A stretch of 54,206 bases of DNA. Source: an uncultured Verrucomicrobiota bacterium. GTDB taxonomy: Bacteria > Verrucomicrobiota > Kiritimatiellia > RFP12 > UBA1067. The notes beneath the pieces are model-generated. The model searched no databases. It was not told the DNA's origin and saw nothing but the letters and a program-made list of their open reading frames with translations. The stretch lies in contig CAMZEN010000015.1 in NCBI GenBank assembly GCA_947305775.1, forward strand, positions 1 through 54,206, given 5' to 3'. Shown piece by piece: positions 32,536 to 41,727 of the stretch (position 1 is its first letter; each line of letters begins with the position of its first letter). Both the position numbers and the translations under genes were made by a program.

Positions 32536-33024
32536 ATGGAAGCTTTTCGCATTGGTTTCGGCTACGACTCGCATCGTTTCGAAGAGGGCAGACGCCTTGT
32601 GCTCGCAGGTGTCGAACTGCCGGGAGAGACTGGGCTGAAGGGACACTCAGACGCAGACGTCGTCGTTCACGCACTGATAGACTCCATGCTTGGGGCGGCT
32701 GCCTTGGGCGACATAGGTTCGCATTTCCCTGACACTGACGATAGATGGCGCGGTGCGGACTCGACAAAACTGCTTTTGTCTGTGGTGGATGAAGTCGACA
32801 AGGCCGGATGGTCCGTTGGCAATGTCGACATAACCATCATATGCGAGCGGCCAAAGCTAAGGCCGCACGTCGATACGATGAGGACGCGCCTCGCCGCGCT
32901 TCTTGGTGTCCCCGCCGCCTGTGTGTCGCTGAAGGGCAAGACCAACGAGAAGATGGACGACGTTGGCGCGGGTATCGGCATCGAAGTGCATGCCGTGTGT
33001 CTTTTGAAAGGAAAAAATCAATGA
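32536..33024 (+). CDS. ispF: 2-C-methyl-D-erythritol 2,4-cyclodiphosphate synthase
   Basis: A 162-residue enzyme of the non-mevalonate isoprenoid pathway. It has GYDSHRF with the metal-binding Asp and His, LKGHSDADVVVHALIDSMLGA with the third metal histidine, GDIGSHFPDTD and a C-terminal TNEKMDDVGAGIGIEVHAV. Length and motif order are those of IspF. No ispD is fused or adjacent. The stop overlaps the cstA ATG (ATGA). Confidence 0.95.
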   Translation: MEAFRIGFGYDSHRFEEGRRLVLAGVELPGETGLKGHSDADVVVHALIDSMLGAAALGDIGSHFPDTDDRWRGADSTKLLLSVVDEVDKAGWSVGNVDITIICERPKLRPHVDTMRTRLAALLGVPAACVSLKGKTNEKMDDVGAGIGIEVHAVCLLKGKNQ

Positions 33025-34700
33025 ACGGTGCGTTGCTGCTGGTATTGGCGTCGGCTTGCTTTATCGCAGGCTATTTTCTGTATGCAAAGATGATCGAGCG
33101 GAAGCTTGGTGTCGATCCATCCGTCCCCACTCCCGCCCACACGCGGAAGGACGGCGTCGACTTCGTCCCGGCCCACCCTTCGGTTCTCTTCGGGCACCAT
33201 TTCGCGTCGATCGCGGGCGCAGGGCCGATCGTAGGGCCAGTGCTCGCGGCGGAGTTTGGCTGGGCGTCCGTGGCGCTGTGGATCATCTTGGGATGTATAT
33301 TCATCGGCGCTGCGCATGACATGATTTCTCTATTCCTGTCGATCAGACACGGTGGCGAATCCATAGGTTCCGTGATCGGCACGATTCTGGGAAAGCCCGG
33401 AAAGGTGTTGTTTCTCCTGTTCAGCTGGTCGGCGCTTGTCCTCGTCGTTGCGGAGTTCACCCGGCAGATTGCGGTTACGTTCGTCGCCGATCCTGCTATC
33501 GCGACAGCCTCGCTCCTGTTCATCGCCGAGGCAGTCGCCTTTGGCCTTTGCGTCAACAAGTTCAAGGTGTCGGTATTCGCCGCGTCGCTTTTCTTCGTGC
33601 CGCTCATGTTTGCGTCCGTATGGTTCGGCAGCCTCTTCCCGCTCGACCTCGTGAACCTGTTCGGTTTCTCAACCGAGGCTACGGTGGTGTTTTGGACGCT
33701 CGTCCTTCTCGGCTACTGCTTCATCGCCTCTACGTGTCCGGTCTGGATCCTTCTGCAGCCGCGCGACTACTTGAATTCCTATCTCCTCTACGCGATGATG
33801 GCGTTTGGATTCCTTGGCGTGTTCGTGGCTCATCCGACGCTCTCTACGGACGCCTTTGCAGGATTCTCCGTCATCGGTCGCAGTGGAGCGAAGGATATCC
33901 TTTTCCCGTTCCTCTTTGTGACGGTGGCGTGTGGTGCGTGCTCTGGCTTCCACGCGCTTGTCGCGTCCGGCACGAGCGCCAAGCAGCTCGACAGCGAAAA
34001 GAGCGTGCGCCCGATAGCATACGGCGGAATGCTGCTTGAGGGCGTGCTCGCCATAATAGCCCTCATAGGCGTCGCCGGCACCTACGCGAGCCAGCAGGAA
34101 TATATTGGCGCGATCAAGGGTATGGAGCCCGTGCAGATGTTCGCAGCTACGATTGCCGGCTTCTGCGTGAAGATCGGCATCCCCCAGCGCGTCGCCGAGT
34201 CGTTCATGCTCCTCTCGGTCTCGGCGTTTCTGATGACGACAATCGACTCCGGGACGCGTCTGGCACGCTTCAGCTGGCAGGAGCTAGTAGGCACAGGTTC
34301 TGGCGAAGGCCTAGTGAAGAAGACGGCCCAAAACATGTACTTCGGAACAGGGCTTGTGGTTCTCTTGGCGGTAGGCCTGCTGTTGGGCGCATCGCAGACT
34401 TCGAAGCAGCTTTGGACCATTTTTGCCTCTGCAAACCAGCTTCTGGCGGCGTTGACGCTTCTCGCGGCTACGTTGTGGTTCGCCAAGAACCGTCGTCCCT
34501 GTTGGATTACGGCGATTCCTATGGTGTTCATGATGTGTGTGTCGTCCATCGCGCTCGGCATGCTTTTCTGGAAGAGCTTCTCGGGCGAGACCATCGACTG
34601 GGTCAAGGGTTGTGCGACTGGCTTTCTGCTGACGCTTGCGGTCATACTTGTCGTGTTTGCGGTAAACTCGGCTTGCAAGACGCGGACAAGGCAGATATGA
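33021..34700 (+). CDS. cstA: CstA-family peptide/pyruvate transporter
   Basis: A 559-residue polytopic membrane protein of the carbon starvation A family. Motifs include PSVLFGHHFASIAGAGPIVGP near residue 53, GAAHDMISLFLSIRHGG and GFHALVASGTSAKQ, followed by MTTIDSGTRLARF. About 15 hydrophobic helices are visible. Family members import peptides or pyruvate during carbon limitation. The ATG at 33021 overlaps the ispF stop; the frame is open upstream but only as a shadow of ispF. At 559 residues it is shorter than E. coli CstA (about 700), missing C-terminal helices, a common variant. Confidence 0.92.
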   Translation: MNGALLLVLASACFIAGYFLYAKMIERKLGVDPSVPTPAHTRKDGVDFVPAHPSVLFGHHFASIAGAGPIVGPVLAAEFGWASVALWIILGCIFIGAAHDMISLFLSIRHGGESIGSVIGTILGKPGKVLFLLFSWSALVLVVAEFTRQIAVTFVADPAIATASLLFIAEAVAFGLCVNKFKVSVFAASLFFVPLMFASVWFGSLFPLDLVNLFGFSTEATVVFWTLVLLGYCFIASTCPVWILLQPRDYLNSYLLYAMMAFGFLGVFVAHPTLSTDAFAGFSVIGRSGAKDILFPFLFVTVACGACSGFHALVASGTSAKQLDSEKSVRPIAYGGMLLEGVLAIIALIGVAGTYASQQEYIGAIKGMEPVQMFAATIAGFCVKIGIPQRVAESFMLLSVSAFLMTTIDSGTRLARFSWQELVGTGSGEGLVKKTAQNMYFGTGLVVLLAVGLLLGASQTSKQLWTIFASANQLLAALTLLAATLWFAKNRRPCWITAIPMVFMMCVSSIALGMLFWKSFSGETIDWVKGCATGFLLTLAVILVVFAVNSACKTRTRQI

Positions 34701-34706
34701 TATAAT
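34698..34706 (+). promoter_or_regulatory. extended -10 promoter of the pyridoxal kinase gene, near-leaderless
   Basis: TGATATAAT at 34698-34706 begins on the very stop codon (TGA) of cstA. Ten bases separate it from the ATG at 34717, so the leader should be about four bases. Confidence 0.6.
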
Positions 34707-34716
34707 AAACAAATCT

Positions 34717-35556
34717 ATGAAACGAATTTTGACAATACAGGACATTTCATGTGTAGGGCAGTGCTCGACCACTGTCGCATTGCCGCTTGTTTCGGCATGC
34801 GGGGTTGAATGTGCGATACTGCCTAGTGCGGTGCTTTCCAACCATACGGGGGGATTCTCCAGCTGGACATACGCCGACCTCACCCCCGAGCTGACAAATG
34901 TCGAGCACAAGTGGAACGAACTGGGGATCACCTTTGACGCATTCTACACCGGTTATGTAGGCGAAAGCCAGATAGACCCCATACTTTCGATAATGTCCAG
35001 TTGCGCAGCACCTGGCGGAGCCGTTCGTGTAGTCGATCCGGCAATGGCAGACAATGGACGCCTCTACGCCGGTTTTGCCGACGATTTCCCGGTGAAGATG
35101 GCCAAGCTCTGCAACGGTGCCGACTACATATTGCCCAACTTGACCGAGGCTGCGCTTCTTGTCGGGGATGAGCCGCGTCTTGAGGGACTTTCCCGTGATG
35201 ACATTGAATTCCTTGTCACCAAGCTGCATGGTCTAGGGGCCAAGAATGTGATTCTTACTGGCGTTTCGTTCAAACCGGATGAACTCGGAAGCGCAGTCAG
35301 CGACGGCAAGACGATTGAGTACGACTTCAATCCGCGCATCAATCGTATGAGCCATGGCACCGGTGACATATACGCTTCGGTGTTCACAGGCGCTCTCATG
35401 CGTGGACGCTCCCCGTTTGAGGCTGCGGCGCTTGCGGCGGATGTGGTCTGTGAGGCGATTAGCCAGACTGCGGAAGATCACTGGTACGGCGTGTCGTTCG
35501 AGCGCGCCATTCCCATGCTAACCAAGGCTCTTTCTGAAAGCGGCACGGAAAACTGA
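34717..35556 (+). CDS. pdxY: pyridoxal/pyridoxine kinase
   Basis: A 279-residue PfkB/ribokinase-fold kinase that phosphorylates vitamin B6 forms. It has the N-terminal ILTIQDISCVGQCS, PSAVLSNHTGGF, YTGYVGES, VVDPAMADNGRLY, ILPNLTEAALL and the catalytic GTGD in MSHGTGDIYAS. The pattern fits PdxK/PdxY best; phosphomethylpyrimidine kinase (ThiD) is less likely. It has its own promoter and overlaps the next gene by TGATG. Confidence 0.87.
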   Translation: MKRILTIQDISCVGQCSTTVALPLVSACGVECAILPSAVLSNHTGGFSSWTYADLTPELTNVEHKWNELGITFDAFYTGYVGESQIDPILSIMSSCAAPGGAVRVVDPAMADNGRLYAGFADDFPVKMAKLCNGADYILPNLTEAALLVGDEPRLEGLSRDDIEFLVTKLHGLGAKNVILTGVSFKPDELGSAVSDGKTIEYDFNPRINRMSHGTGDIYASVFTGALMRGRSPFEAAALAADVVCEAISQTAEDHWYGVSFERAIPMLTKALSESGTEN

Positions 35557-37199
35557 TGAATACGATAGCGGATATACTTGAGCGCAACGCGCGCGAATGG
35601 CCTGATGACGTTGCACTTGTCGAGATTGATACGCCGGACGAAGGTCTGCACAAGACATGGCGTGAGGCGGAGCTTGTCGAGTCCGTCCCCGACAAGGCGT
35701 TTCGCGACGAGATGACATGGAGAGACTTCAACGAACGCTCGAACCGCTTCGCCAACTTCCTGCTTTCGCGCGGCTTTAAGAAGGGGGACAAGGTTGCTAT
35801 TCTCCTCATGAACTGCCTTGAGTGGCTGCCTATATATTTTGGCGTGCTAAAGGCAGGGTGCATGGCAGTGCCGCTCAACTTCCGCTATACGGCGGACGAG
35901 ATCAAATACTGTCTTGATCTCGCAGACGCTGAAGCGCTGGTGTTCGGGCCTGAGTTCATCGGCCGTGTCGAGCAGATCGCCGACATGATCCCCAAAGTCA
36001 AGGCGCGGCTCTACGTTGGTTCGGACTGTCCTATGTTCGCGGAGAGCTACCGCAATCTTGTGACATACTGCAACAGCACTGCGCCTACAGTGCCAATGAC
36101 AGAGGAAGACGAGGCGGCGATCTACTTCTCAAGCGGCACGACGGGCTTCCCGAAGGCTATAGTGCTGCAGCACCGCTGCCTACTGCACTCATGCAAGGTC
36201 GAGCAGGCGCATCACGGCCAGACCAAGGACGATTGCTTCCTTTGCATACCGCCGCTCTATCACACAGGCGCCAAGATGCACTGGTTCGGCAGCTTCCTGG
36301 TCGGAGGGAAGGCTGTGCTTTTGAAGGGAGTCAAGCCGGAATGGATACTTCGCGCCGTGTCGGAAGAGAAGTGCACCGTAGTCTGGCTGCTTGTTCCATG
36401 GGCTCAAGACATCCTTGACGCCATAGAGCGCGGCGACGTGCAGCTTGAAGACTACAAGCTGGACCAGTGGCGCCTCATGCATATCGGCGCACAGCCGGTT
36501 CCCCCGGCGCTGATCAAACGTTGGAAGGCTGTGTTCCCGCACCATCTTTACGACACGAACTACGGTCTTTCAGAGTCCACCGGGCCGGGTGCGGTGCATC
36601 TTGGTGTGGAGAACATCGACCATGTCGGCGCCATTGGCGTTGCAGGCTACGGTTGGCAGACCAAGATCGTCACGCCCGACGGTGTCACGCCCGTAAAGCC
36701 AGGAGAGGTCGGCGAACTTGCCCTCAAAGGTCCTGGCGTGATGAAGGAGTACTACAAGAACCAAAAGGCCACCGACGAGATATTGAAGGCCGATGGCTGG
36801 CTCCTGACAGGCGATATGGCCGAAGAGCGCGACGGCTTCATATATCTTGTCGATCGTGCGAAGGATGTGATCATCACCGGTGGAGAGAATCTGTATCCTG
36901 TGCAGATTGAGGACTTCCTGCGGTCCAATCCGCATGTGAAGGATGTAGCCGTCATAGGCCTGCCCGATACGAGGCTGGGCGAAATCGCCGCGGCGATAAT
37001 TTCCGTAAAGGACGGCGAAACTCTTTCCGAGCAGGAGGTAAACGACTTCTGCCTAGGATTGCCGCGCTATAAGCGTCCGCGCAAGATTATTTTCGCAGAT
37101 GTGCCGCGCAACCCGACAGGTAAGATCGAAAAGCCGAAACTGCGCCAGATGTACGGTGCTGCCGGACTTGTAGCCCATCAGAACGGGCTTACGGTATGA
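35556..37199 (+). CDS. AMP-forming acyl-CoA synthetase
   Basis: A 547-residue member of the adenylate-forming superfamily. It has the P-loop-like YFSSGTTGFPKAI near residue 190, YGLSES, the GDMAEERDGFIYLVDRAKD hinge with its aspartate, ITGGENLYP and the C-terminal lysine in NPTGKIEK, so both half-reactions should be supported. It resembles medium- to long-chain fatty acyl-CoA ligases, but aryl or bile acid substrates cannot be excluded. An insertion near residues 30-50 (EGLHKTWREAELVES) separates the first strands. It is coupled to the pyridoxal kinase gene by a one-base overlap. Confidence 0.87.
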   Translation: MNTIADILERNAREWPDDVALVEIDTPDEGLHKTWREAELVESVPDKAFRDEMTWRDFNERSNRFANFLLSRGFKKGDKVAILLMNCLEWLPIYFGVLKAGCMAVPLNFRYTADEIKYCLDLADAEALVFGPEFIGRVEQIADMIPKVKARLYVGSDCPMFAESYRNLVTYCNSTAPTVPMTEEDEAAIYFSSGTTGFPKAIVLQHRCLLHSCKVEQAHHGQTKDDCFLCIPPLYHTGAKMHWFGSFLVGGKAVLLKGVKPEWILRAVSEEKCTVVWLLVPWAQDILDAIERGDVQLEDYKLDQWRLMHIGAQPVPPALIKRWKAVFPHHLYDTNYGLSESTGPGAVHLGVENIDHVGAIGVAGYGWQTKIVTPDGVTPVKPGEVGELALKGPGVMKEYYKNQKATDEILKADGWLLTGDMAEERDGFIYLVDRAKDVIITGGENLYPVQIEDFLRSNPHVKDVAVIGLPDTRLGEIAAAIISVKDGETLSEQEVNDFCLGLPRYKRPRKIIFADVPRNPTGKIEKPKLRQMYGAAGLVAHQNGLTV

Positions 37200-37229
37200 T
37201 TTGATGAATTTACAAAAAGGAGAAAGACC

Positions 37230-37916
37230 ATGTCACTCAACATCGTAACAAAGATCGACGGACGCGTCGCCGTGAAGAATGTGCTCATGAGCGTGAGCGA
37301 CAAAACAGGACTGGAGACATTTGTTCCCGCGCTTGTAAAGGCATGTCCGGGCGTTAAGATATACTCAACCGGTGGAACGTACGTAAAGGTCAAGGAAATA
37401 CTAGGCACCGACGCCGATAAGACGCTCGTGGCCGTTTCAGACTACACCGGCCAGCCGGAGATGCAGGGCGGACTTGTCAAGACGCTCGATTTCAAGATAT
37501 ATCTTGGGCTTCTTTCCGAGACATACAACGACGCACATCAAGCTGACCTCAAGCGGCTTTCCGCCCAGCCTATAGATATGGTTGTGGTAAATCTCTATCC
37601 TTTCCGTCAGACTGTGGCGAAGGAGGGCGTGACGCCCGAGATGGCGCGCACCAACATTGATATTGGCGGCCCCTGCATGGTCCGTGCAAGCGCAAAGAAC
37701 TATCTGAGGGTCGCTTCCGTAACAGATCCGCTTGACTATTCGAACATTGCCAACGAACTTGCCGACCACGACGGCACAATCGGTCTTGATACGCGCTTCC
37801 GCCTGATGAAGAAGGCGTTTGCGCACACTGCCGAGTACGATACGGCGATTGCGGCGTTCTTCTCTTCACGTACTTTTGAAGAGGTCAACGCGACCTATGA
37901 GAAGGCCAACGGCTGA
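37230..37916 (+). CDS. stand-alone IMP cyclohydrolase (N-terminal PurH domain)
   Basis: A 228-residue protein equal to the first domain of bifunctional PurH, which closes FAICAR to IMP. It has LMSVSDKTGLE, IYSTGGTY, the TGQPEMQGGLVKTL segment, VVVNLYPF and NIDIGGPCMVRASAKN, all typical of the MGS-like cyclohydrolase domain. The frame ends at TAEYDTAIAAFFSSR, which in fused PurH leads straight into the transformylase. AAGGAG at 37217-37222 precedes the ATG. The next gene supplies the other domain after 20 bases. Confidence 0.93.
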   Translation: MSLNIVTKIDGRVAVKNVLMSVSDKTGLETFVPALVKACPGVKIYSTGGTYVKVKEILGTDADKTLVAVSDYTGQPEMQGGLVKTLDFKIYLGLLSETYNDAHQADLKRLSAQPIDMVVVNLYPFRQTVAKEGVTPEMARTNIDIGGPCMVRASAKNYLRVASVTDPLDYSNIANELADHDGTIGLDTRFRLMKKAFAHTAEYDTAIAAFFSSRTFEEVNATYEKANG

Positions 37917-37936
37917 AACAGGAAAGGCTTAAGGAC

Positions 37937-39235
37937 ATGAAAGACCTCAAGGAAGCATACAAGACCATAGAGGCGGACCACTTCGCGCCAATGATGGAGA
38001 TCTCGTTCATTGACGGCGATGCCCGCCAGACGTTTCGCTACGAGAAGGTGACTTGGAACATTGGTGGAGAGGAGAAGGGCCTTAGATACGGCGAGAACCC
38101 CGGTCAGGAGGCTGCCCTCTACAGGCTTGTGAATGGGAACCTTGTGCTTGGCGATGTTGAGATGCTGCAGGCTGGCCAGTACCTCGCGTCCGTACCGGAG
38201 CTCCTTCAGAGCGGCAAGCATCCTGGCAAGACTAATGTCACCGACACCGACAACGCGCTCAACATACTTCGCTATCTGATGGACAAGCCGACGGCGGTTA
38301 TCGTCAAGCACAACAACCCATGCGGTGTCGCTACCGGCTCGACGCTTGCGGAAGCATACTTCCGCGCGAACAAGGCGGATCGTCTGGCGGCATTCGGCGG
38401 AGCGATTGCTTTGAATCGTGAGTGCGACATGGAGACCGCGAAACTGATAGTCGAAAACTACGCAGAGGTTGTGGTCGCGCCGGATTTCGCCCCTGGTGTT
38501 ATGGACCTCTTCGCAACGAAGAAGAACCTGCGCGTGTTCCGCATCCGCAACATGTCCCGCCTCACCGATTTCGTTGCCAAGCACGTCATCGACTTCAAGT
38601 CCCTCATAGACGGCGGTATCGTCGCACAGACGTCGTTCAGCGCGAACGCCCGCAAGCCTGAGGACTTCATGCCGGCCTACTGCAACCGCAAGATCACCGA
38701 CAAGGCGACTGGCGAGGTGCGCTACGAGGAGCACAAGATAGCGCGTCTTCCGACCGCCAAGGAATACGAAGACCTTGTGTTCGGCTGGCTCGTAGAGGCC
38801 GGTGTCACGTCCAACTCTGTGCTCTACGTAAAGGATGGTGCGACCGTCGGGATAGGCACCGGCGAGCAGGATCGCGTTGGCGTCGCCGAGATCGCCCGCG
38901 ACAAGGCCTACACGAAACACGCTGACTGGATTTCGTGGGAGCGGTACCAGCTTCCATACAACGACCTTCGCTTGAAGTTCGGCGAGGAGGACGGCGCGAA
39001 GAAGCAGGCCGAGATCATGGAACAGACGCGCGCCGAGAAGGGTGGCCTGCCAGGTTGCGCGATGGTGTCTGACGCGTTCTTCCCGTTCAGGGACGGCGCC
39101 GAGGTCGGCATTCGCGAAGGAATTACCTCCATAGTCCAGCCTGGCGGAGCGATTCGCGACTGGGACGTCATCGACTGCTGCAACGACGCTGGAGTTGCGA
39201 TGGTCTTCACCGGTCAGCGCAGCTTCAGGCACTGA
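37937..39235 (+). CDS. purH: stand-alone AICAR transformylase (C-terminal PurH domain)
   Basis: A 432-residue protein equal to the second domain of PurH, which formylates AICAR with 10-formyl-tetrahydrofolate. It has LRYGENPGQEAALY, the catalytic KHNNPCGVATG, AAFGGAIALN, VGIGTGEQDRVGVA, SDAFFPFRDGAEV and the closing VFTGQRSFRH. It is longer than the domain in fused PurH, with added segments near 255-275 and 335-370. AAGGA at 37931-37935 precedes the ATG. This is a true split and not a frameshift: the first gene ends cleanly and this one has its own ribosome site. Confidence 0.93.
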   Translation: MKDLKEAYKTIEADHFAPMMEISFIDGDARQTFRYEKVTWNIGGEEKGLRYGENPGQEAALYRLVNGNLVLGDVEMLQAGQYLASVPELLQSGKHPGKTNVTDTDNALNILRYLMDKPTAVIVKHNNPCGVATGSTLAEAYFRANKADRLAAFGGAIALNRECDMETAKLIVENYAEVVVAPDFAPGVMDLFATKKNLRVFRIRNMSRLTDFVAKHVIDFKSLIDGGIVAQTSFSANARKPEDFMPAYCNRKITDKATGEVRYEEHKIARLPTAKEYEDLVFGWLVEAGVTSNSVLYVKDGATVGIGTGEQDRVGVAEIARDKAYTKHADWISWERYQLPYNDLRLKFGEEDGAKKQAEIMEQTRAEKGGLPGCAMVSDAFFPFRDGAEVGIREGITSIVQPGGAIRDWDVIDCCNDAGVAMVFTGQRSFRH

Positions 39236-39279
39236 TATCGCGTAAAACATAAATCGAAAGACAAGGAAGTATCGGCAAA

Positions 39280-39882
39280 ATGTTCATAACTTGCCTTGAC
39301 CTTGAAGGTGTTCTGGTTCCTGAAATCTGGATTGCATTTGCTGATAATGTCGGCATACCGGCTTTCCGTCGCACCACACGCGATGAACCAGACTATGACA
39401 AACTGATGCGCTATCGCATAGATCTGCTTGATAAACATGGTTTTGGATTGAAAGAGATAACGGAGGTCATATCGTCCATACAGCCGCTTATTGGAGCGGA
39501 AGAGTTCCTTGACCGTCTTCGCGAGAAGACGCAGGTGCTGATACTCTCCGACACCTTTGACCAGTTTGGCCGTCCTTTGATGAAGAAGCTCAACTGGCCC
39601 ACTCTTTTCTGCAACTCGCTTATCGTGTCGCCAGAAGGGAAGATAACCGGTTACAAGATGCGCTGTCCCCATTCCAAGCTTACCACGGTCCGCGCACTTC
39701 AGAGTTGCGGATTCGAGACGATTGCAGCAGGCGACAGCTTCAACGATCTTGAGATGATACGCGGCTCCAAGGCGGGTTTTCTTTTCCGCTCTACGGAAGA
39801 AATCCGCAAGGCAAACCCGGATCTCAAGGCATTTGAAACGTATGATGACCTTGTCAATGCCATTTTTTCTGTAATCAAGTAA
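39280..39882 (+). CDS. thrH: ThrH-type phosphoserine phosphatase/homoserine phosphotransferase
   Basis: A 200-residue HAD-superfamily enzyme. ThrH removes phosphate from phosphoserine and can pass it to homoserine. The start CLDLEGVLVPEIW (a DxEG variant of the HAD DxDG motif, as in ThrH), the EVISSIQPLIGA helix, ILSDTFDQF and AGDSFNDLEMI fit the family well, and the length is right. With SerA encoded upstream it could complete serine synthesis. AAGGAAG at 39263-39269 precedes the ATG. Confidence 0.9.
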   Translation: MFITCLDLEGVLVPEIWIAFADNVGIPAFRRTTRDEPDYDKLMRYRIDLLDKHGFGLKEITEVISSIQPLIGAEEFLDRLREKTQVLILSDTFDQFGRPLMKKLNWPTLFCNSLIVSPEGKITGYKMRCPHSKLTTVRALQSCGFETIAAGDSFNDLEMIRGSKAGFLFRSTEEIRKANPDLKAFETYDDLVNAIFSVIK

Positions 39883-39900
39883 TTCTTTAAAGGAAAACTC

Positions 39901-41265
39901 ATGAACAAAAACATAGTTTGCATCGGTGCCGGATATATCGGTGGACCTACGATGGCAGTCATTGCCAAGATGAACAAAGACCGCAAGGTGATTGTGGTCG
40001 ACATCAACAAAGACCGTATCGCCGCATGGAACTCCGAAGACTACTCCCTGCCGATCTATGAGCCAGGACTAGTGGATGTCGTAAAGGAAGTCCGCGGCAA
40101 GAACCTGTTCTTCTCGACCGACATCGAAGGCGCGGTGAAGGAGTGCGACATAATCTTTGTCGGTGTAAACACTCCGACAAAGATGTTTGGGCGTGGTGCA
40201 GGGCGCGCTAGTGACCTTCAGTTCTGGGAGGCGACCGCGCGAGAGATAAAGGGCTTTGCCGAGGGAGACAAGATCGTAGTGGAGAAATCCACACTGCCTG
40301 TGCGTACTGCTGCGGCAATGGAGTCCATTCTGAACGACCACGCCGAACACCGTTTTACGGTGCTCTCCAATCCGGAGTTTCTGGCCGAGGGAACTGCCAT
40401 AAAGGATCTTCTGGAGCCCGATCGCGTTCTGATAGGCGGACCGCAGGATGAAGTTGGTCTTGCGGCGATAGAGGAGGTTGTGGACATCTACGCTTCGTGG
40501 GTGCCGCGTGAGAGGATCCTTACAACCAATGTCTGGTCTGCGGAGCTCACAAAGCTTGCCGCCAATGCGTTCCTTGCCCAACGCGTGTCTTCAATCAATG
40601 CAATTGCTGGTTTGTGCGAAGCGACCGGTGCAGATGTGGAGGAAGTCGCTCGCGTCATGGGTGCGGACCACAGAATCGGTTCTAAGTTCCTTAAGGCCGG
40701 GCCGGGATTCGGCGGAAGCTGTTTCAAGAAGGATGTGCTTAATCTGGTGTATCTATGCGAGTCTTTCGGACTGCACACAGCGGCTGAGTATTGGGCTGGC
40801 GTGATAAAGATGAACGAACATCAGCAGGAGCGTATCGTTTCGCGGCTCTTCAAGGCGATGTTCAATACGCTCGCAAACAAGAAGATTGCTCTCTTTGGCT
40901 TTGCGTTCAAGGCCGACACCGGTGATACGCGCGAGACACCGTCCGGTACGGTGGCGCGTCTTCTCAACGAGGAACACGTGCGGCTCGTAATCACCGACCC
41001 CAAGGCCCTCCCGAACGCGAGGAAGGATCTTGCTGACATTGTAGGCGATGGTTCTCATCTCGTATTTGAAGAGGATCCTTACAAGGCGGCGGAAGGTGCG
41101 GACGCGGTGCTTCTGATGACGGATTGGCGTCAATACTCGTCGCTTGACTGGAAGCGCATCTACGACTCGATGCGCAAGCCTGCCCTAGTTTTCGACACTC
41201 GCAACTGCCTTGATCGCGACGCATTGAAGGGTCTCGGATTCAGGATGCTCAACGTCGGCAAGTGA
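39901..41265 (+). CDS. ugd: UDP-glucose 6-dehydrogenase, eukaryote-like type
   Basis: A 454-residue NAD-dependent enzyme that makes UDP-glucuronate. It has the N-terminal IVCIGAGYIGGPTMAVIA, VVDINKDRIAAWNS, YEPGLVDVV, FVGVNTPTK, VEKSTLPV, SNPEFLAEGTAI, and FGGSCFKKDVLNL with the catalytic cysteine. The GGPT and AAWNS patterns resemble animal and plant UGDH more than the typical short bacterial enzyme. UDP-glucuronate would feed a surface polysaccharide, in keeping with glf and the Fkp-like gene. AGGA at 39891-39894 precedes the ATG. It ends in TGATG, overlapping folK. Confidence 0.92.
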   Translation: MNKNIVCIGAGYIGGPTMAVIAKMNKDRKVIVVDINKDRIAAWNSEDYSLPIYEPGLVDVVKEVRGKNLFFSTDIEGAVKECDIIFVGVNTPTKMFGRGAGRASDLQFWEATAREIKGFAEGDKIVVEKSTLPVRTAAAMESILNDHAEHRFTVLSNPEFLAEGTAIKDLLEPDRVLIGGPQDEVGLAAIEEVVDIYASWVPRERILTTNVWSAELTKLAANAFLAQRVSSINAIAGLCEATGADVEEVARVMGADHRIGSKFLKAGPGFGGSCFKKDVLNLVYLCESFGLHTAAEYWAGVIKMNEHQQERIVSRLFKAMFNTLANKKIALFGFAFKADTGDTRETPSGTVARLLNEEHVRLVITDPKALPNARKDLADIVGDGSHLVFEEDPYKAAEGADAVLLMTDWRQYSSLDWKRIYDSMRKPALVFDTRNCLDRDALKGLGFRMLNVGK

Positions 41266-41687
41266 TGGGCGCGGTTCGCGCAATCGTTTCGCTAGGGTCA
41301 AACATCGAGCCACGGGCTGAGTATCTTGCCCGTGCGCTCGATTTGCTTTCCGGGATGCCGTCCACAAGGTTGGTCAAGACTACGCCAGTGGAGGAAACGG
41401 AGCCCATCGGTGTTCCCGCCGAATTTTCACACATGAAGTTCCTGAACCAGCTTGCAGTATTCGAGACAAGGCTTGAGGTTCATGACTTTTCTGTGCGCAT
41501 GCACGCGATAGAGGATGCTCTCGGTCGGGTAAGGACGGTCAGGAACGGTCCGCGTACGATAGACATAGACCTGATTGACTTTGGTGGGATGCGTCTTGAC
41601 GAGCCCGATCTTATCCTGCCGCATCCCCGTGCACATGAAAGGCCATTCATAACAAGGCCTCTGGCAATGTGCATTTCAGGCGAATAA
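41265..41687 (+). CDS. folK: 6-hydroxymethyl-7,8-dihydropterin pyrophosphokinase
   Basis: A 140-residue folate pathway enzyme that pyrophosphorylates the pterin before coupling to p-aminobenzoate. It has the N-terminal VSLGSNIEPR, VEETEPIG, FLNQLAVFET, the GRVRTVRNGPRTIDIDLI signature and LPHPRAHERPFI. Its start overlaps the ugd stop (TGATG at 41263-41267); a GTG one codon earlier is also in frame. FolP is not in the window. Confidence 0.93.
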   Translation: MGAVRAIVSLGSNIEPRAEYLARALDLLSGMPSTRLVKTTPVEETEPIGVPAEFSHMKFLNQLAVFETRLEVHDFSVRMHAIEDALGRVRTVRNGPRTIDIDLIDFGGMRLDEPDLILPHPRAHERPFITRPLAMCISGE

Positions 41688-41688
41688 A

Positions 41689-41697
41689 TGGTATAAT
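41689..41697 (+). promoter_or_regulatory. extended -10 promoter of the small coiled-coil gene
   Basis: TGGTATAAT ends at 41697. The leader to the ATG at 41728 is about 24 bases and holds GAGAGGG at 41713-41719. It lies directly after the folK stop and may also serve the giant gene. Confidence 0.6.
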
Positions 41698-41727
41698 ATA
41701 TAAAAATCATAAGAGAGGGTTTGATCT

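Noticed and set aside
37917..37936. Frameshift as the cause of the split purH
   Set aside because: The first gene ends with its own stop after a complete domain, and the second has its own ribosome site and extra N-terminal residues, so a true split is more likely.
37895..39250. 451-codon open frame on the minus strand
   Set aside because: It is antisense to the AICAR transformylase gene, has no recognisable domain and is rich in Arg, His and Val, as expected for a shadow of a GC-rich gene.
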